In this document: positions 43,465 to 52,651 of the stretch, piece after piece
Layout of the letters: each line of letters opens with the position of its first letter
Numbering within the stretch: the first letter of the stretch is position 1
NCBI GenBank assembly: GCA_024638385.1
Contig: JAHEKJ010000009.1
Coordinates: 1 to 64,000 of the forward strand
Length of the DNA: 64,000 nt
Direction of reading: 5' to 3'
Source: Gammaproteobacteria bacterium
Lineage (GTDB): Bacteria > Pseudomonadota > Gammaproteobacteria > GCA-001735895
Notes under the pieces: generated by a model
What the model was told of the DNA's origin: nothing
The model's input: only the letters and a program-made list of their open reading frames with translations
Databases searched by the model: none
Translations under genes and position numbers: made by a program

Positions 43465-44448
43465 ATGAAAAGATTGCCTCCGTTGAAGTCGCTGCAGGCT
43501 TTCGAAGCCGCCGGCCGGCACCTGAGCTTTTCCGCCGCAGCCGACGAACTGAACGTGACGCCAGGCGCGATCAGCCAGCAGATCCGGCAGCTCGAGGAGT
43601 TCCTCGAGGTCAGGCTGTTCAAGCGGCTGAACCGGCAAATCGTCCTGACCGACGCGGGCCAGTTGTTCATGCCGCCGATCGCGAGCGGTTTCGAACAGTT
43701 CGGGCACGCGGTCGAATTGTTGCGGCGCCAGCAAAACGACGGGCCGCTGACGATCACGTCGGCGCCGTCGTTCGTATCGAAATGGCTGATCCCGCGGCTC
43801 GGCGGCTTCAAGCAGATTTGTCCGCAGGTCGACGTACGCATCGACACCTCCGACCGGCTGGTCGACTTCGAGCGCGAGGATATCGACGTCGGCATCCGTT
43901 TCGGCGACGGCGTCTACCCGGAGCTCGAAACGATCTACCTGTTCTCGTTCGACCTGATTCCGGTATGCAGTCCGAAATTGCTCGAACAGGGCGAAGGACT
44001 GCGGCGGATTTCGGACCTGAAAAACCACACGCTACTGCACATCAGCTACAGCCAAATCGATCCCGGCTTTCCCGATTGGTCGATGTGGCTAAAGGCCGTC
44101 GGTGCCGACGATGTCGACGCCAGCCGCGGTATTTTTTTCGATCAGACCGACCTGCTTTACCAGGCCGCGCTCGACGGCCAGGGCGTCGCGCTGCTCGCCA
44201 ACGTCATGGCGGAGCCTGAAATCGAGGCCGGCCGGCTGGTGCAGCCTTTCGCCCAGCGCCTGCCGGTCAAGATGCATTACAACCTCGTGACGACCCCGCA
44301 AAAGGCAAGGGTGCCGAAGGTCGCGGCATTCCGCGAGTGGCTATTGCGCGAGTCGGCCTATTTGCGCGGGGAACCCCCGGACGACGCCGGCGAAGATCTG
44401 CTGGCACTCGAAGCCTGCCAGCCGACGGACGCGCCGGTGCGCGGCTGA
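43465..44448 (+). CDS. LysR-family regulator (GcvA-like)
   Basis: A 327-residue LysR protein. The N-terminal winged helix-turn-helix (LPPLKSLQAFEAAGRHLSFSAAADELNVTPGAISQQIRQLEEFLEVRLFKR) follows the GcvA pattern that begins P-L-LKSLxxFEAA. The remainder is a type 2 periplasmic-binding-like effector domain. GcvA-like members regulate glycine cleavage, amino-acid or beta-lactamase genes. It may control the divergent DUF1127 gene or the RND pump downstream. The effector is unknown. Confidence 0.88.
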   Translation: MKRLPPLKSLQAFEAAGRHLSFSAAADELNVTPGAISQQIRQLEEFLEVRLFKRLNRQIVLTDAGQLFMPPIASGFEQFGHAVELLRRQQNDGPLTITSAPSFVSKWLIPRLGGFKQICPQVDVRIDTSDRLVDFEREDIDVGIRFGDGVYPELETIYLFSFDLIPVCSPKLLEQGEGLRRISDLKNHTLLHISYSQIDPGFPDWSMWLKAVGADDVDASRGIFFDQTDLLYQAALDGQGVALLANVMAEPEIEAGRLVQPFAQRLPVKMHYNLVTTPQKARVPKVAAFREWLLRESAYLRGEPPDDAGEDLLALEACQPTDAPVRG

Positions 44449-44454
44449 CGTTCG

Positions 44455-47400
44455 TCAGACCAGTTGCGCGCCGTGCAGATCGTCGGCCCCGATGTCGTGC
44501 GGGCGGTAGTCGCCGGCGAAGAAGGTATAGACGACCGGCAGCACGAACAGCGTGAACAGCGTGCCGATCGCGAAACCCGACACGATCGTGATACCGATAG
44601 CCTGGCGCGCGGCGGCGCCGGCGCCGCTCGCCAGCACCAGTGGCATGATGCCGAAAATGGTCGAAAACGACGTCATCAGGATCGGCCGCAGGCGGAGCGA
44701 CGCGGCCTTGATCACGGCCTCTACCGGGGCCAGGCCTTCCTGCTTCTGCATCGCGTTGGCGAATTCGACGATCAGGATGCCGTGCTTGCTGACCAGCCCG
44801 ATCAGTGTGATCAGGCCGACCTGGCTGTAGATGTTCATCGACGTCCCGCCGAGGAACATCGGGATCAGCGCGCCGAACATCGCCAGCGGCACCGTCGTCA
44901 GGATGATGAACGGATCTCGCAGGCTTTCGTATTGCGCGGCGAGCACGAGAAAGACGATGATGATCGCGAAACCGAAGGTGATCGCGAGCACCGAACCCTC
45001 CTGCACGAGTTGCCGCGATTGCCCCTGGTAATCGTAGGTGTAGCCGGCCGGCGCGACCTCGTCGGCGATGTCGCGCAGCAATTGCAACGCCTCGCCGAGC
45101 GGAACGCCGGGGACCGCCTCGATCTTGGCCGCGTTCTGCTGCTGGAACTGCACCAGCTCGCGCGGCACCGAGGTGTATTCGATCTCCACCAGCGACGACA
45201 GGCTGACCGGCTTGCCCGAGTCGGTGTAGACGTAATACTGGCTGATGATCTCGGCGTTCTCACGCAGGTCGCGACGCGCCTGCGGGATGATCTTGTAGCT
45301 CCGCCCGGCGAGATTGAAGCGGCTGACGTAACCCTCGGCGAGGATCGCGCCGAGCGTCTGCCCGATCTCGCGCATCGAGATGCCCATCGATTCGGCGCGC
45401 TCGCGGTCGATCGTGACGCGGATCTCGGGTTTGGAGAAATTGAAGTCGCTCTTGATGAACCAGAACTTGCCGCTTTCGCGGGCGCGCTCGAGCACCTGCT
45501 GCACGGTGCCGTAGAGCTGGTCGTAGCCCTGCTGGGTCTTGAGCAGGAACTCGACCGGCGTGTTGCCGCTCGCGCCGGGTAGCGATGGCGGGTTGAAAGC
45601 GAAGCTTTGCAGCCCCGGCTGCTGGTCGAGCGCCTGCTGGATCTGCGGGATCATCTGCATCGAGCTCAGGTGTCGCTCTTCCCAGGGTTTGAGCAGCATG
45701 CCGGCGAAGGAGACCGTCGGCCCGGCGAAACCATTGGCCATGAACGACGATTCGTACTCGCTCTCGTATTCGCGAAAGATGTCGATGTACGGCGCGGTGT
45801 ACTTGTTCAGATAGTCAATGCTGCCGTGGTCGGGCGCCTGCGAAAGAACGAAGATGACGCCCTGGTCTTCTTCCGGCGCGAGTTCGTGATTGATCATCTG
45901 GAACATTGCAACGAGCATCGCGACGACCCCGACGACGAACACGAGCGTGACCGAGCGCGTACGCAGCGACGCGGTCAGCGTCCGCTCGTAGCCCGCCCGC
46001 AGCCGGTCGAATTCCCGGCTGATGAAGCGCGCGTAGGCGTTGTTGCCGACGGTCGGTTTGAGCACGCGCGAACACATCATTGGTGACAGCGTCAGCGCAA
46101 TGATCGTCGAGATGATGACCGTGCCGACCAGCGTGAACGCGAATTCCTGGAACAACACGCCGGTCAGTCCGCCGAGCAGGCCGATCGGTGCGTAGACGAC
46201 GCCGAGTACGACGGTCGTCGCGATCACCGGCTTGGCGATTTCGCGCGCGCCGTAGAGCGCCGCCTGCATCGGCTTCTGGCCCTCGCCGATGTGGCGGTAA
46301 ATGTTTTCGACGACGAGAATCGCGTCGTCGACCAGCAGGCCCACCGCCATGACCATCGCCAGCAGCGTCAGCAGGTTGATCGAATAGCCCATCAGCTGCA
46401 TGTAGAACAGCACGCCGACGATCGACAGCGGGATCGTGACCAGCGGGATCAGCGTCGAGCGAAACGAACCCAGCGACAGGAAGATAACCGTGATCACGAT
46501 CAGCGCGGCCAGCGCCAGCGTCGTGATGACTTCGTTTATCGACGCGCGGATAAACTTGGTCGAGTCGTAGGCGATCGCGGTCTTGAGCCCGGGCGGGAAG
46601 GACTTCTCGAGATTCGCGAGCTCGACGTTGACCAGCTGGATGGTCGTCAGCGGGTTGCCGTCGGTGGTGCCGTTGATGCCGATATAGATGGACGGCACGT
46701 TGTCGAACATGACCAGCGAGTCGTAACTTTCGGCGCCGAGTTCGATTTCGGCGACGTCGCCGAGGCGCACCTTGTTGGGTCCCTCGTCGCGGATCACGAA
46801 ACGGCGGAACACATCCGGATCGGCCGAGTCGGTGATCGCGTTGACGTCGGTTTGCACCAGGTTACCGCGGGTCTGGCCGGCTGCCGACTGGTAGTTTTCG
46901 GCGCCGATCGCGCTGACGATGTCGGCTGCCGAAACGTTCTGCGCCGCCATCCGCACCGGGTCCATCCAGATGCGCATCGAATAGGTTTTGCCGCCGAGAA
47001 TCTCGGCCTCGGCGACGCCCCTGACGGTCGACAGCGCCGGCTGCACCGTGCGCAGCAGGTAATCGGTGATCTCGACGTCCGACAGTGATTCGCTGTAGAA
47101 ACTGTAGTAGGCCAGCGCGAAGCCCTCGGCCGATTCCTTGGCGACGACCGGATCCTCGGAATCGGCCGGCAATTCGCCGCGGATCGACGCGACCTTGGTG
47201 CTGACCTCGGTCAGCGCGACGTCGGCGTCGACCCCGAGCTTCATGTGCACTTCGACCCGCGAGACGCTGTTGCTGCTGCTCGAACGCACGAAATCGATGC
47301 CCTCGGTGCTCGACACGACTTGCTGGATCGGCGTGCTGATGAAGCCCTGGATCAGCTCGGCGCTGGCGCCGGGATAGGCCGTCGTGATCGAAATCACCGA

Positions 47401-47523
47401 GGTTTCGAGCTCGGGATACTGGCGCACCTGGGTATTGAAGAACGCCTGCGCGCCGAGCAATACGATCAGCGTGCTGATCACCAGCGACAGCACCGGGCGC
47501 TTGATGAAATAGTCGGTGAACAT
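44455..47523 (-). CDS. RND efflux pump permease
   Basis: A 1022-residue hydrophobe/amphiphile RND pump. FTDYFIKRPVLSLVISTLIVLLGAQAF starts the first helix. The TM4 proton-relay pair is in VGLLVDDAILVVENIYRH. Two large periplasmic loops and a second helix bundle (FGFAIIIVFLVLAAQYESLRDPFIIL) follow. It is the inner-membrane part of a tripartite multidrug or fatty-acid exporter and works with the membrane-fusion protein encoded six bases upstream. No outer-membrane TolC homologue is adjacent. Confidence 0.93.
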   Translation of the reverse strand: MFTDYFIKRPVLSLVISTLIVLLGAQAFFNTQVRQYPELETSVISITTAYPGASAELIQGFISTPIQQVVSSTEGIDFVRSSSSNSVSRVEVHMKLGVDADVALTEVSTKVASIRGELPADSEDPVVAKESAEGFALAYYSFYSESLSDVEITDYLLRTVQPALSTVRGVAEAEILGGKTYSMRIWMDPVRMAAQNVSAADIVSAIGAENYQSAAGQTRGNLVQTDVNAITDSADPDVFRRFVIRDEGPNKVRLGDVAEIELGAESYDSLVMFDNVPSIYIGINGTTDGNPLTTIQLVNVELANLEKSFPPGLKTAIAYDSTKFIRASINEVITTLALAALIVITVIFLSLGSFRSTLIPLVTIPLSIVGVLFYMQLMGYSINLLTLLAMVMAVGLLVDDAILVVENIYRHIGEGQKPMQAALYGAREIAKPVIATTVVLGVVYAPIGLLGGLTGVLFQEFAFTLVGTVIISTIIALTLSPMMCSRVLKPTVGNNAYARFISREFDRLRAGYERTLTASLRTRSVTLVFVVGVVAMLVAMFQMINHELAPEEDQGVIFVLSQAPDHGSIDYLNKYTAPYIDIFREYESEYESSFMANGFAGPTVSFAGMLLKPWEERHLSSMQMIPQIQQALDQQPGLQSFAFNPPSLPGASGNTPVEFLLKTQQGYDQLYGTVQQVLERARESGKFWFIKSDFNFSKPEIRVTIDRERAESMGISMREIGQTLGAILAEGYVSRFNLAGRSYKIIPQARRDLRENAEIISQYYVYTDSGKPVSLSSLVEIEYTSVPRELVQFQQQNAAKIEAVPGVPLGEALQLLRDIADEVAPAGYTYDYQGQSRQLVQEGSVLAITFGFAIIIVFLVLAAQYESLRDPFIILTTVPLAMFGALIPMFLGGTSMNIYSQVGLITLIGLVSKHGILIVEFANAMQKQEGLAPVEAVIKAASLRLRPILMTSFSTIFGIMPLVLASGAGAAARQAIGITIVSGFAIGTLFTLFVLPVVYTFFAGDYRPHDIGADDLHGAQLV

Positions 47524-47529
47524 CGAGCC

Positions 47530-48681
47530 CTAGTTCGAGCTGCGTGAATACTCGGGCACGTCGTCGACGATCGCGACGCGCAGGCTCGGGAACAGCTTCA
47601 GCTGGCCCGAGGTCACGACCCGGTCGCCGGCCGCGAGACCCTCGACGACGCCGGCGACGCCGTCGTCGCGGTAAGCGACGCGCACCTGGCGCGCCGCCAG
47701 GCGGTAATCGGGCGGCGCTTCGGGATCGGCGTCGGGCGGGGTTTCGAGGATGTAAACCGCCTCGCCGTAAATATTGTAGAAGATCGCGGTCTCGGGAACG
47801 GTCAGTACCGGCAGCGCCCGCCGCGACTCGAGTTCCATGTCGGCGAACATGCCGGGCGCGAGCCGGCGCTCGCGGTTGTCGACCGCCGCGCGCACCAGGA
47901 TGTTGCGCGTATCGGCGTCGAGTTCCGGGTTCCAGGTCTCGACCCGCGCCGAGAAGACGCGGTCGGGATACGAGCGGACGCGAAACTCGATCGACTGGTC
48001 CGGCGCGAGGTCGTTGAAGTTACTCTCCGGCAGCGTGAAATCGAGATAGAGCTTGTCCAGCGACAGCAGCGTGACGATCTTTTGACCCGGGGTGATGAAT
48101 TCGCCGATGTCGACCTGGCTGATGCCGAGCTTGCCCGCGAACGGGGCATAGATGCGTTTCTTTGCCAGCGCCGTCTCGGCGACGGTCACGCGGGCGCGCG
48201 CAATGTCGACCAGCGACGCCTGGGTGTCGATGTCGTTGCCGGTGACGAATGACTGATCCTTGAGCTTCAGCAAACGCTGGTACTGGTTGTTGTCGGAATC
48301 GAACTGCGCGCGCGCCGATTCGAGGTTGGCGCGCTCGGTGCTGTCGTCGAGCGCGACGAGCAGCGAACCGGTCTCGACCTCGTCGCCGGACTCGAAATTG
48401 ATCGACTTGACGATGCCCGAGACCTCGGTCGTGATATCGACGCCCTGGTAGGCGACCAGCGTGCCGATGGCCTTGACCCGGCGCTTCCATTGCGCCGGTT
48501 CGGCGCTCGCCACGGTGACGCTGATCGGCGGCGGCTGCTGGCTGCCCTGCGCGATCTGCGCCTGGATCTGCTGCACCTTGAAGAAGGCGAGGACACCGGC
48601 CGTCGCGGCCAGCAGTAGCAATACCAGCAGTAGGCGCAACCACAGGCGCGGGCGTCGGGGCGTTGTAGTCGTGTCGGACAA
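47530..48681 (-). CDS. RND membrane-fusion (periplasmic adaptor) protein
   Basis: The track start TTG 48738 has no support. TTG 48681 (LSDTTTTPRRPRLWLRLLLVLLLLAATAGVLAFF) gives an N-terminal signal anchor and 383 residues. The HlyD/lipoyl halves (AIGTLVAYQGVDITTEVSGIVKSINFESGDEVETGSLLVALDDS; RIYAPFAGKLGISQVDIGEFITPGQKIVTL) and the beta-barrel domain are standard. It bridges the permease to the outer-membrane channel. Confidence 0.88.
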   Translation of the reverse strand: MSDTTTTPRRPRLWLRLLLVLLLLAATAGVLAFFKVQQIQAQIAQGSQQPPPISVTVASAEPAQWKRRVKAIGTLVAYQGVDITTEVSGIVKSINFESGDEVETGSLLVALDDSTERANLESARAQFDSDNNQYQRLLKLKDQSFVTGNDIDTQASLVDIARARVTVAETALAKKRIYAPFAGKLGISQVDIGEFITPGQKIVTLLSLDKLYLDFTLPESNFNDLAPDQSIEFRVRSYPDRVFSARVETWNPELDADTRNILVRAAVDNRERRLAPGMFADMELESRRALPVLTVPETAIFYNIYGEAVYILETPPDADPEAPPDYRLAARQVRVAYRDDGVAGVVEGLAAGDRVVTSGQLKLFPSLRVAIVDDVPEYSRSSN

Positions 48682-48817
48682 GTCGTTTGTCTCGGGTCGG
48701 TTAAATACCGCAGATGGGGCCGCAGTCTTGCAAGGCAAGACCTATGATAACGATCTGAAATCTTTTTTACAGTGACAGCAAGCTAACAGGGGTGATGGCG
48801 GCGGGCATGATTCGTTC

Positions 48818-49066
48818 TCAAGCCTTGCGGTAGGCCAGTACCCGGTGACGCAGGTGGGCTTCTTGCGCCGAAAACGGGCAGGTCCGGAACAGCCGCGAAC
48901 GATCGAGCAATTGACACGCGCCGGCGGTATCGAGCGCATCGATCCGGTCGCCGAAGCCGTACTCGTCGTGCGCAATCTGCGACAGCGAAAAGACGATGGT
49001 CCCGCCGGGTCTGGTCAGCGCGGGGAGGATTTTCGAGATCGGCCACCGAGATTCCCCTTTGCTTGC
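48818..49066 (-). pseudogene. C-terminal remnant of a SAM methyltransferase
   Basis: The frame holds only RPISKILPALTRPGGTIVFSLSQIAHDEYGFGDRIDALDTAGACQLLDRSRLFRTCPFSAQEAHLRHRVLAYRKA. The PGG-FSL step and the terminal HRVLAYRKA resemble the end of class I methyltransferases, such as those linked to TPR or ubiquinone-like enzymes. The SAM motif and the N-terminus are missing, and upstream bases belong to the SDR gene on the other strand. It is probably a decaying fragment. Confidence 0.4.
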
Positions 49067-49125
49067 TGACGCGAATTGGCCCAAGATTAGGCTTCCGGCA
49101 GCCATGGTTCAAGCGGGAGGCGGCG

Positions 49126-49836
49126 ATGAAGGACGACAAGATTGCACTGGTGAGCGGCGGCAACCGTGGCCTCGGGCTCGAAACCTGCCGGCAGCTGCTC
49201 GAGCATGGATTTCGGGTTTTGCTCGGCAGTCGCGACCTCGACGCCGGAATCGAGGCCGCCAACGCGTTCGGTTCCGAGCACGTCGCCGCGGTGCGGCTCG
49301 ACGTCACCGATTCGGATGATATCGCCGCGCTGGCGCAGCACATCGAAAAGATACACGGCCGGCTCGACGTGCTGATCAACAATGCCGGCATCCTGATCGA
49401 TGCCGATCTCGGCGACCCGGCGAGTATTCGCGATACCGACGCGGAGGTGCTCGAAACCACGTTTCGCACCAACGTCGTCGGGCCGATTTTACTGATCAAC
49501 GCGATGCTGCCGCTGATGGAACGCGTCGACGACGCGCGCATCGTCAATATCTCCTCCGGCATGGGGCAGCTGAGCGGCATGGGAGGGCAGTATCCGGGCT
49601 ATCGTATCTCGAAGACCGCGTTGAACGCGGCGACCTGCATCTATGCGGCCGAACTCGATCCGGCGCGCTTTTCGATCAACGCGGCCAGCCCCGGCTGGGT
49701 ACGAACCGACATGGGCGGCGAGGCCGCGGAGCTGTCGGTCGAGGAGGGGGTCGATACCGTGGTCTGGCTCGCGACCGCACCCGAGGCGCGCGTGACCGGC
49801 GGTTTTTATCGCAGCCGCGAACGCATCGACTGGTAG
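49126..49836 (+). CDS. Short-chain dehydrogenase/reductase
   Basis: A 236-residue classical SDR. ATG 49126 has GGGAGG nine bases upstream; the track start is upstream in the remnant. Cofactor loop LVSGGNRGLGLETC, NNAGILI, and the catalytic S...YRISK (S of NISSGMG, Y-X3-K) are intact. No clear basic residue follows the glycine loop to fix NADP versus NAD. It precedes the aconitase X genes by five bases, so it probably handles an alcohol or ketone of that pathway. Confidence 0.85.
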   Translation: MKDDKIALVSGGNRGLGLETCRQLLEHGFRVLLGSRDLDAGIEAANAFGSEHVAAVRLDVTDSDDIAALAQHIEKIHGRLDVLINNAGILIDADLGDPASIRDTDAEVLETTFRTNVVGPILLINAMLPLMERVDDARIVNISSGMGQLSGMGGQYPGYRISKTALNAATCIYAAELDPARFSINAASPGWVRTDMGGEAAELSVEEGVDTVVWLATAPEARVTGGFYRSRERIDW

Positions 49837-49841
49837 GCCGC

Positions 49842-51107
49842 TTGCTGCACCTCGGCGAACAGGACCGGGCAAGGCTCGACGGCCGCGAGGGGCGCGCGCT
49901 GCAGTTCGCGATGGAGACCGTCGTCGCCGCCGCCGAGATCGATCGCGCCGCGGAATTGATCGATATCGGCTTCGCGCACATCGACGCCTGCTTCTACAAC
50001 GGTCGCGCGCACCTCGATTTCGTCAACTACCTGCTCGACGAGGGCGCGTCGCTGGCGGTGCCGGCCTGGACCAACACCGGTCTCGTGTCGCTCGACGATC
50101 TCGGCCTGCGCGACCCGACCAGAAGCGAGGCGATGCGCGAAGCCCACGAGCTGATGCAGGCTTACGTGCGTCTCGGTTGCCGCCCGGTCTGGACCTGCGC
50201 GCCTTACCAGCTGCCGGGCCGGCCGGAGCTCGGCGCGCACATCGTCGGCTCGGAGTCGAACGCGGTCTGCTTCTACAACTCGGTGATCGGCGCGCGCACC
50301 AACAAGTACGGCGATTACCTCGACGTTTGCGCGGCGATCACCGGGCGCGTGCCGGCGAGCAAGCTGCACCTCGACAGTGGGCGGGTTGCCGAAATCCTGT
50401 TCGACGTACGCGGCATCGATCCGGCGCTGCGCGCCAAAGATCTGTTCTATCACCTGCTCGGGCACGTGATCGGCCGTGAAAGCCGCGCCGCGCTGCCGGC
50501 GATCGTCGGCTTGCCCGCGAGCTGCGGCGAGGACGATCTCAAGGCCATCAGCGCCGCGGCGAGTTCATCGGGCAGCGTGCCGCTGTTTCACGCGATCGGC
50601 ATCACGCCGGAAGCGCCGAGCCTCGACGCCGCCTTCGCCGGCGGCGAGCCCGCGCGCACGCTCGAGATCACCGCGGCCGACCTCGAGCACGCGCGCGACG
50701 AGCTGGGCCGGGACGACCGTGAGCGGCCGCTCGCCGGCGTCGCCCTCGGCACGCCGCATTTCTCGCTGGCGGAATTCGAGCGCCTGGTCGCGCTGCTGGG
50801 CAGCCGCGCGATCGATCCGCGGTTGACGTTTTACCTGACGACCGGCCGCCACGTATTCGCCGAGGCCGCGGCACGTGGCTGGACCGCGACGCTGGAGCGC
50901 GCCGGCATCCGCATCGTCACCGATACCTGTACCTATTTCTCGCCCGCGGTGCGCGGGTTGCGCGGCAAGATCATGACCAACTCGGCGAAGTGGGCCTACT
51001 ACGCGCCGGGCATGCTGCCGGTCGAGGCCGTGCTCGGCAGCCTCGAGGAATGCGTCGAGTCGGCGGTTCGCGGCGAGGTCGCGCTCGACGCCTGGGACAG
51101 CGCGTGA
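49842..51107 (+). CDS. Aconitase X, catalytic (large) subunit
   Basis: A 421-residue AcnX (DUF521) protein starting at TTG (LLHLGEQDRARLDGREGRALQFAMETVV), the expected N-terminal pattern. Iron-sulfur and substrate cysteines appear in WTCAPYQ, SNAVCFYNSV, and the late TDTCTYFSPA. AcnX dehydrates cis-3-hydroxy-L-proline in several bacteria, or mevalonate-5-phosphate in archaea. Its stop overlaps the small-subunit GTG (GTGA). Together with nearby betaine uptake this favours a hydroxyproline or betaine role. Confidence 0.85.
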   Translation: MLHLGEQDRARLDGREGRALQFAMETVVAAAEIDRAAELIDIGFAHIDACFYNGRAHLDFVNYLLDEGASLAVPAWTNTGLVSLDDLGLRDPTRSEAMREAHELMQAYVRLGCRPVWTCAPYQLPGRPELGAHIVGSESNAVCFYNSVIGARTNKYGDYLDVCAAITGRVPASKLHLDSGRVAEILFDVRGIDPALRAKDLFYHLLGHVIGRESRAALPAIVGLPASCGEDDLKAISAAASSSGSVPLFHAIGITPEAPSLDAAFAGGEPARTLEITAADLEHARDELGRDDRERPLAGVALGTPHFSLAEFERLVALLGSRAIDPRLTFYLTTGRHVFAEAAARGWTATLERAGIRIVTDTCTYFSPAVRGLRGKIMTNSAKWAYYAPGMLPVEAVLGSLEECVESAVRGEVALDAWDSA

Positions 51108-51526
51108 CGCGGCGTCGACTCGAAGCGGAGGTGCTGATCGCCGGCGTCGCCAGCGGCCTGGCGTTAGTGCTCGACGAACCCCTGAGTTTCTGGGGCGGGT
51201 TCGACCCGCTGGCCGGTGCGATCATCGACGTGCATCACCCGCAGTATCGCGCCAGCGTCGGCGGCAGCGTGTTGTTCATTCCCGCGAGTCGCGGTTCGGC
51301 CGGCACGCCGGGCGGCATCGCCGAGACGCTGCGCAACGGCAGCGGGCCGCGCGCTTTCGTGCTCGGCGAGCGCGACGTCAACATCGGCATCGGCGTGCTG
51401 GTCGCGAACCGGCTCTATGGGCTCGAAGTGCCGGTCGTGCAAATTCCGGCGGAGCAAATGCGCGCGATTCGCAGCGGCGCGCGGGTATCGATCGAACGCG
51501 GGGGCGGTTTGTCAGTCGGCGCCTAG
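51104..51526 (+). CDS. Aconitase X, swivel (small) subunit
   Basis: A 140-residue DUF126 protein; only its C-terminal part is clear in the track ORF, so the GTG at 51104 is the start. EAEVLIAGVASGLALVLDEPLSFWGGFDPLAGAIIDVHHPQYRASVGGSVLFIPASRGSAGTPGGI contains the swivelling-domain serine motif SRGSAGTPGG. It completes the dehydratase active site. Its last 15 bases overlap the convergent Rieske gene's end. Confidence 0.85.
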   Translation: MTRRRLEAEVLIAGVASGLALVLDEPLSFWGGFDPLAGAIIDVHHPQYRASVGGSVLFIPASRGSAGTPGGIAETLRNGSGPRAFVLGERDVNIGIGVLVANRLYGLEVPVVQIPAEQMRAIRSGARVSIERGGGLSVGA

Positions 51527-52651
51527 CGCGTCGAGCACGAGGCGATGAAAGTGATGCAGCGCGTGTTCGCTCTCGCCGGGGCGCGCCGGGTCGACCATGT
51601 AGGCGCCCTGGTCGTAGCTGCGTGAACGCAGGCCGCGCTGCACCGATTCGCACAGGCCGACGTCCTCGGGGCCCAGCACGTCGTTGAAATAATCGGTTCG
51701 CGGCTGGTACTTCTCGCCGTCGAGCGTCAGCGTGTGGCCTTCGAAATTGCTGCGGCCGATATCGACCGGACGAATCGAGGCGATATTGAGTTCCGCCGGG
51801 CCGGGCATGACGTTGAAGGTCGTGTTGGGCCACAGGTACCAGAAGATCGCGTGCGGAAATGCCGGTTTCGCGGCCAGCGGGTAGGCGCTGTTGTCGGCTC
51901 GGATTCGCGGCCCGTACTGGCGCGACCAGAGGGCGCCGAGATCGACCCGGTATTCGTCCATGTCGATGATCGACGCGAAGTCCGGGTGCGCCGGGCGGCA
52001 ATGGTAACACTCGACGTAGTTGTCGACGACGACCTTCCAGCCGGCGTCGATGTACTGGTCGCTGAGAAATCCCGCCGGCGCCGGCCGCAGATCGTCGACG
52101 AACGGCAGGTGCGCGCGAATGTCGCGCTCGAGATCGGCCGCGAGCTCGCCGAGCGGCGTCGCGTCGTCGTCGAGATTGACGAAAACCGCGCCACAGAATC
52201 GCTCCAGGCGCACGGGTCGCAGGCAGAACTCGCCGGGCTCGAAGCCGGGACGCGCCTCGCTCATCGGCGCGCGCGCGAGCTCGCCGGTGGCGGTGTACGA
52301 CCACGCATGGTAAGGACAGACGATCAGGCTGCGCAGGTTGCCGCTGCCCTCGAGTAGCTCGTGCGCGCGGTGCCGGCAGACATTGTAGAAGGCGCGCAAT
52401 TCGCCGTCCTGCGCGCGGATGACGAAGATGCTCTCGTCGCAGAGGCGCAGCGTGGCGAAATCGCCCGGGGCTTGCAGCGAGCTCTCGTGCGCGACGTATT
52501 GCCAGGTCCGGTAGAAGATCCGGCGCTTTTCGAGGGCGTAGATATCGGGTTCGAGGTAATACCCGGACGACAGCGTGTAAGATCGCTCGGGGCGATCGCC
52601 GAGCGGTTTGCGCAGCGGCGGCAGGCCGGGTGCGGAGCCGCCGGCGCTCAA
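51512..52651 (-). CDS. Rieske non-heme iron oxygenase, quaternary-amine type
   Basis: A 379-residue protein; TTG 52651 overlaps the ATPase gene's stop (TTGA), whereas the longer track start lies inside that gene. The Rieske cluster is CRHRAHELLEGSGNLRSLIVCPYHAW. The iron site in NYVECYHCRPAHPDF has the NYxECYHCxxxHP form of betaine, stachydrine and carnitine monooxygenases. These enzymes remove an N-methyl as formaldehyde or hydroxylate the substrate. A partner reductase is not in the window. Coupling to ProV supports a betaine-type substrate. Confidence 0.85.
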   Translation of the reverse strand: MSAGGSAPGLPPLRKPLGDRPERSYTLSSGYYLEPDIYALEKRRIFYRTWQYVAHESSLQAPGDFATLRLCDESIFVIRAQDGELRAFYNVCRHRAHELLEGSGNLRSLIVCPYHAWSYTATGELARAPMSEARPGFEPGEFCLRPVRLERFCGAVFVNLDDDATPLGELAADLERDIRAHLPFVDDLRPAPAGFLSDQYIDAGWKVVVDNYVECYHCRPAHPDFASIIDMDEYRVDLGALWSRQYGPRIRADNSAYPLAAKPAFPHAIFWYLWPNTTFNVMPGPAELNIASIRPVDIGRSNFEGHTLTLDGEKYQPRTDYFNDVLGPEDVGLCESVQRGLRSRSYDQGAYMVDPARPGESEHALHHFHRLVLDALGAD

